Part shown: positions 15,982 through 19,765 of the stretch, one piece after another
Layout: each line of letters opens with the position of its first letter
How positions within the stretch are numbered: position 1 is the stretch's first letter
Source: Bacteroidota bacterium
GTDB lineage: Bacteria > Bacteroidota > Kryptoniia > Kryptoniales > JAKASW01
Reading direction: 5' to 3'
Assembly (NCBI GenBank): GCA_021796055.1
Contig: JAJYOS010000010.1
Coordinates: forward strand, 1-19,765
Length of the DNA: 19,765 nt
Translations under genes and position numbers: made by a program
Notes under the pieces: generated by a model
Told to the model about the DNA's origin: nothing
The model's input: the letters and a program-made list of their open reading frames with translations, nothing else
Database searches by the model: none

Positions 15982-18900
15982 ATGAAACATTCTTACCGCT
16001 TTACTTCAGCAGCTCTTTTCCTATTGCTATCCGTGGGACTCGCGTTCGGGCAGCCGAACCGCAAAGCTGCGCCGGCCAAAACAGAGAAGAATGATGCCAT
16101 GTCCTCGGCGACTTTCAGTGGGCTGGCCCTTCGCTCGATAGGTCCGGCGTTTACGGGCGGGAGAATCGTCGCTCTGGCCGTCGACCCCAACAACAGGGCT
16201 CATTATTATGTCGGTGTTGCATCTGGCGGAGTGTGGGAAACATACAACGACGGCACATCATGGACGCCTGTATTCGAGCATGAGCCTGTCTATTCCATCG
16301 GGGCGCTCGCGATGGATCCGGACAACCCCTTTGTGGTTTGGGCGGGGACCGGCGAAGCCAACAGCCAGCGCAGCGTAGGATGGGGCGATGGGATCTACAA
16401 GACTCTCGACGGCGGCAAACACTGGACAAACATGGGGCTGAAAACCTCAGAGCACATCGGCAAAATCCTGATCGATCCGCGAAACTCGAACATCGTCTAT
16501 GTCGCGGCTCAGGGACCGCTCTGGGGACCGGGGGGCGACCGCGGACTCTTTAAAACCACCGATGGCGGCAAAACCTGGAAGGATGTTCTGAAGATCAGCG
16601 AGAATACCGGAGTGAACGATGTCGAGATGGATCCGACAAACCCCAATGTCTTGTACGCTTCAACTTACGAGAGGCGCCGCCATACCTGGGGATTTATCGA
16701 CGGCGGTCCCGAAAGCGGAATTTACAAGTCTACAGATGCCGGCGAAACATGGACGAAACTCGCGGCCGGGCTGCCGACTGTCGACATGGGAAAGATCGGA
16801 CTTGCGGTTTCGCCGGTGAAGCCGAGCGTTTTGTATGCGACAATCGAAGCTGCCGAAGGAAAGGGCGGAATATTCAGATCGACAGATTACGGCGAAACGT
16901 GGCAGAAGATGAACAGCTACAATGAAACGGCTATGTACTACGCGACGATCTATGCCGACCCGAAGAACGTTAATCGGATCTATCTCATGGGTACCTATCT
17001 CATGTATTCCGATAACGGCGGCAGGACGATGAAGCACATGGATGAGAAGTGGAAGCATGTCGACAGCCACGTCATGTACGTCGATCCGAATGATCCCGAT
17101 TACTACCTGGTCGGCTGCGACGGCGGATTGTACGAGAGTTACGACTGCGCGCAGAACTGGGATTTCAAGAGCAACCTTCCGATCGCGCAATTCTACGATG
17201 TCGATGTCGATAACTCTGAACCCTTCTTCTATGTCTACGGCGGCACGCAGGATAACAATTCTGTCGGCGGCCCCTCGCAAACGATGAGCGCTTCGGGCAT
17301 CGTCAACTCTGATTGGTTCATTACCGTCGGGGGCGACGGGTTTGAATCGCGCGTCGATCCAGTCGACCCGAGCACAGTCTATGCCGAAAGCCAGTATGGT
17401 GGTCTCGTTCGCTATAACAGGAAGACTCAACAAATGCTTGGTATCCAACCTGTGCAGGGGAAGAATGAAGCTCCGCTTCGCTGGGAGTGGGACTCGCCAA
17501 TCATCATAAGTCCGTTCGATCATAACACGATCTATTTCGGCGCGAACAAGCTTTTCAGGAGCACAGACCGCGGCGACAGCTGGACCGAAATTAGCGGCGA
17601 CCTCACACGCCAGATTGATGTCAATAAATTGAAAATCATGGGAAGGGTCTGGGGACCGGATGCGGTTGCCAGAAACACATCGACTTCATTCTATGGAACA
17701 TTGACGAGCATTTCCGAGTCTCCGCTCAAACGCGGACTGTTGTATGTTGGTACTGATGACGGCCTCATACAAGTCACAGACAACGATGGGAAGACATGGC
17801 GGAAGATCGACAAGTTTCCCGGGGTGCCGGAGCTGGCGTATGTCACGCGGGTTATTACATCCAGGTTCGACGCCAACACTGTCTATGCCGCATTCGACAA
17901 TCACAAAAACGAAGACTTCAAGCCTTACTTGTTGAAGAGCACAGATCAGGGAAGGACGTGGACCTCGATCAGCTCGAATCTTCCTGCAGACGGGCCAGTC
18001 CTTGCGTTCGCACAGGACTATAAAGATCCGAACCTTCTCTTTGCCGGTACGGAGTTCGGCCTCTTCTTCTCGAACAACGGCGGAGAAAAGTGGATACAGC
18101 TCAAAGGCAATATGCCGACGATACCGGTGCGCGACCTCGCTGTACAGCAGCACGAGTGTGATCTGGTGGCGGCGACATTCGGACGTGGTTTCTACATCCT
18201 CGACAATTATGCGCCGCTCCGTCTTGCCGACGAGCAGACTCTGTCCGAGAAAGCAGATCTCTTCCCGGTGAGAAACGCCATGATGTACGTCCAGAAAGAG
18301 CCGCTAGGCGATGTTGGAAAGGCCGCTCAGGGTGAGTCGTATTTCACCGCCCCGAATCCTCCATTTGGCGCGACGTTTACCTATTATTTAAAAGAGAGCC
18401 TGAAGACTGCTAAGCAAGAGCGCCTGGCGGAAGAGGCAAAGGCCGAGAAGAGTGGATCCGAAATCGCGTTCCCGCCGAATGAGCAGCTTACCGCGGAAGG
18501 AATGCAGCCGGAGCCTGTCATCGAGCTCAAGGTGACCGACGAATCGGGTAATGTCGTGAGAAGGGTCGAGGGTCCGGTGACCGCAGGCATCCACCGCATA
18601 AGCTGGGACCTACGGTATCCGAGCATGGTGGTACGCGAGAAACCGCGCAGCTACGGTCCTGACGAAGGCCCGTTCGTCATGCCTGGGAAGTACACTGCCA
18701 CTTTATTCGAGAGAATGGAAGGTAAGACGACTCAGCTATCCCAACCGCAGAGCTTCGACGTATACGTCGCCGGCGAGGACACGATGCCTGCCGCCGCCCG
18801 CGCGGAACTGGTTGCATTCCAGGAGAAAGTCACGAAGCTGCACGGTGCCGTCTACGGCACGCTCCAGACTGCGAACCAGCTGAAAGAGAGACTTGGCCTG

Positions 18901-19272
18901 ATCGGGAAGGCGCTCAACCAGACCTCTTCGAACGTCGAGATCCTGCGCACCGACGTCTACAACATGCAGATGAAACTCGATTCAATACTAATACAGCTGC
19001 GCGGTAACGAGACGCTCCAGGCCCTGAGCATCAATACGCCGCCTTCCATAAACGACCGTATCGAGATGATCATGTATAATGAATCGATGTCGACAGCACG
19101 CCCGCCGCAGACCGATGTGACTTCCTATAACATCGCGAGCGAAGAGTTTGCCAAACAGCTCGGAGAACTAAAAATGCTTGTCAACGTCGATTTAAGGAAA
19201 CTTGAGGACGAGGTGCAGGCTGCGGGAGCGCCATGGACGCCGGGTGCATTCCCTGTTTGGAATAGTAAGTGA
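15982..19272 (+). CDS. Secreted VPS10/sortilin-like BNR-repeat propeller protein
   Basis: A 1096-residue exported protein. The signal peptide is residues 1-23 (hydrophobic core AALFLLLSVGLAFG, probable cleavage before Q24). Residues about 45-800 form a large beta-propeller with Asp-box/BNR motifs, S/T-x-D-x-G-x-T/S-W: KTLDGGKHW, KTTDGGKTW, KSTDAGETW, RSTDYGETW, RSTDRGDSW, VTDNDGKTW and KSTDQGRTW. GVASGGVWETYNDGTSW near the start is typical of this bacterial VPS10-like family. A beta-sandwich-like region follows (PEPVIELKVTDESGNVVRRV, then ISWDLRYP), similar to FlgD-type Ig modules. The end is a helical, probably coiled-coil segment (about 955-1080). The function of bacterial members is unknown; old 'glycosyl hydrolase' labels rest on the BNR repeats only. 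The ATG at 15982 is preceded by AAAGGAG at 15966-15972; a longer upstream frame crosses the terminator. No type IX secretion C-terminal signal was recognised. Confidence 0.9.
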   Translation: MKHSYRFTSAALFLLLSVGLAFGQPNRKAAPAKTEKNDAMSSATFSGLALRSIGPAFTGGRIVALAVDPNNRAHYYVGVASGGVWETYNDGTSWTPVFEHEPVYSIGALAMDPDNPFVVWAGTGEANSQRSVGWGDGIYKTLDGGKHWTNMGLKTSEHIGKILIDPRNSNIVYVAAQGPLWGPGGDRGLFKTTDGGKTWKDVLKISENTGVNDVEMDPTNPNVLYASTYERRRHTWGFIDGGPESGIYKSTDAGETWTKLAAGLPTVDMGKIGLAVSPVKPSVLYATIEAAEGKGGIFRSTDYGETWQKMNSYNETAMYYATIYADPKNVNRIYLMGTYLMYSDNGGRTMKHMDEKWKHVDSHVMYVDPNDPDYYLVGCDGGLYESYDCAQNWDFKSNLPIAQFYDVDVDNSEPFFYVYGGTQDNNSVGGPSQTMSASGIVNSDWFITVGGDGFESRVDPVDPSTVYAESQYGGLVRYNRKTQQMLGIQPVQGKNEAPLRWEWDSPIIISPFDHNTIYFGANKLFRSTDRGDSWTEISGDLTRQIDVNKLKIMGRVWGPDAVARNTSTSFYGTLTSISESPLKRGLLYVGTDDGLIQVTDNDGKTWRKIDKFPGVPELAYVTRVITSRFDANTVYAAFDNHKNEDFKPYLLKSTDQGRTWTSISSNLPADGPVLAFAQDYKDPNLLFAGTEFGLFFSNNGGEKWIQLKGNMPTIPVRDLAVQQHECDLVAATFGRGFYILDNYAPLRLADEQTLSEKADLFPVRNAMMYVQKEPLGDVGKAAQGESYFTAPNPPFGATFTYYLKESLKTAKQERLAEEAKAEKSGSEIAFPPNEQLTAEGMQPEPVIELKVTDESGNVVRRVEGPVTAGIHRISWDLRYPSMVVREKPRSYGPDEGPFVMPGKYTATLFERMEGKTTQLSQPQSFDVYVAGEDTMPAAARAELVAFQEKVTKLHGAVYGTLQTANQLKERLGLIGKALNQTSSNVEILRTDVYNMQMKLDSILIQLRGNETLQALSINTPPSINDRIEMIMYNESMSTARPPQTDVTSYNIASEEFAKQLGELKMLVNVDLRKLEDEVQAAGAPWTPGAFPVWNSK

Positions 19273-19282
19273 ACTCTCTCTG

Positions 19283-19313
19283 ACAGGGGCTTGATAATTC
19301 GAGCCCCTGTTTT
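19283..19313 (+). terminator. Rho-independent terminator of the VPS10 gene
   Basis: The arms 19283-19294 (ACAGGGGCTTGA) and 19299-19310 (TCGAGCCCCTGT) form a 12-bp stem with one G-U pair and a TAAT loop. A short T-run follows (TTTT from 19310). It begins 11 bases after the stop codon. Confidence 0.9.
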
Positions 19314-19411
19314 CCTAAGATTCGTCTCGGCGCAAGCGATGTTGCGGCGCCTCGTTCTATCGCGTGAAAATATGTGATTATACAGAATAAATACCCGGAG
19401 ATTTTGTCAAC

Positions 19412-19765
19412 ATGAGAAAGACCCTCAAACCGCTGGCCTCTATACTGCTTTTCTATTATCTGGTAGCATCCCCATTTATTTCAGGAACCGCCCTCGCGCA
19501 AAACAGTGACGAGGGCTTTGATGTCCCTGGAACGGAACATGTTCTTAATAGCGAGCTTTGGACTTTCGCGAAAGGTACACCGTACTCATCGATACAATCG
19601 TACCTGAAGAGAGTGCATGCCATTTCGCAGGCTTCCGAGTCCGGAGAGATATCTCTTCCGACCGGCTGGAAGATCGCTCCCGCCGGGAAGCAGGTTGAGC
19701 TTGGCAGATTCCCGTGCGACGCGATAGTCTACAACGGCAGGCTCGTCGTTCTTAATACGGGGGAT
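19412..19765 (+). CDS. Exported protein, probable YncE-like beta-propeller/phosphoesterase, 3'-truncated
   Basis: 118 residues are visible, in frame to the window edge. The signal peptide is about residues 1-29 (MRKTLKP, hydrophobic stretch, then ISGTALA with probable cleavage before QNSDEG). The mature part contains ISLPTGWKIAPAGKQVELG followed by RFPCDAIVYNGRLVVLNTG. This resembles the first blade of exported YncE-family propellers that carry a C-terminal phosphoesterase domain (L-P-x-G-W-x-I-x-P-A-G-x-x-x-x-L-G then blade start). The assignment rests on this short match and the phosphoesterase part is not visible. The ATG at 19412 has a distant GGAG (19396-19399). It lies downstream of the VPS10 terminator and so is probably transcribed separately, from the 98-bp spacer. 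Confidence 0.6.
   Translation, partial: MRKTLKPLASILLFYYLVASPFISGTALAQNSDEGFDVPGTEHVLNSELWTFAKGTPYSSIQSYLKRVHAISQASESGEISLPTGWKIAPAGKQVELGRFPCDAIVYNGRLVVLNTGD

Noticed and set aside
16660..17523. 287-residue antisense ORF inside the VPS10 gene
   Set aside because: Its Ile/Val/Asp-rich translation is the complement of the repeated propeller codons; no initiation signals.

Overview
The window reads as chromosomal DNA from a bacterium of the Bacteroidota/Chlorobi-Ignavibacteria neighbourhood. This is inferred from a transaldolase/phosphoglucose-isomerase fusion, a bacilliredoxin, a secreted VPS10/BNR beta-propeller protein and promoter elements resembling the Bacteroidota -7 box (TAnnTTTG). Coding sequence looks to be about half GC. 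No tRNA, rRNA, CRISPR array, transposase or integrase was seen. Both ends cut genes: the first gene lacks its 5' end and the last lacks its 3' end.

Layout: (1) 1-2879, plus strand: the C-terminal part of a fused transaldolase-glucose-6-phosphate isomerase, then a HAD-family phosphatase. (2) 2975-6276: a nitric-oxide module. A quinol-type NO reductase (minus strand) diverges from a small DUF2249 protein and a hemerythrin-like HHE protein (plus strand). The 228-bp divergent region holds two perfect TTGAC-N4-GTCAA boxes of the FNR/DNR type. Each is centred 41.5 bp upstream of a deduced start site with a well-placed -10-like element. (3) 6314-7093, minus: a SAM-dependent methyltransferase with a degenerate Trm112-like N-terminus. 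(4) 7094-7372: a low-GC, strongly C-over-G spacer. (5) 7373-8764, plus: a tyrosine phenol-lyase-type beta-eliminating PLP enzyme, closed by a 15-bp hairpin. (6) 8876-11379, plus: two tandem paralogous MFS transporters. (7) 11493-13475, minus: a bacilliredoxin and a phosphohexomutase. (8) 13743-15758, plus: an OPT-family transporter with a strong terminator. (9) 15982-19272, plus: a secreted 1096-residue VPS10/sortilin-like propeller protein with a strong terminator. (10) 19412-end: the start of another exported protein that looks like a YncE-type propeller/phosphoesterase.

How the genes fit together: the sugar-phosphate enzymes (fused transaldolase/isomerase, phosphohexomutase, HAD phosphatase) serve central carbon and polysaccharide-precursor metabolism. 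The NO reductase, DUF2249 and hemerythrin genes look like an anaerobic NO-detoxification regulon, though the Crp/Fnr-family activator itself is not in the window. Tyrosine phenol-lyase, the OPT transporter and the exported propeller proteins suggest peptide and amino-acid use, which is inference. The most distinctive signal is the pair of mirror-arranged class II FNR/DNR promoters driving the NO module.
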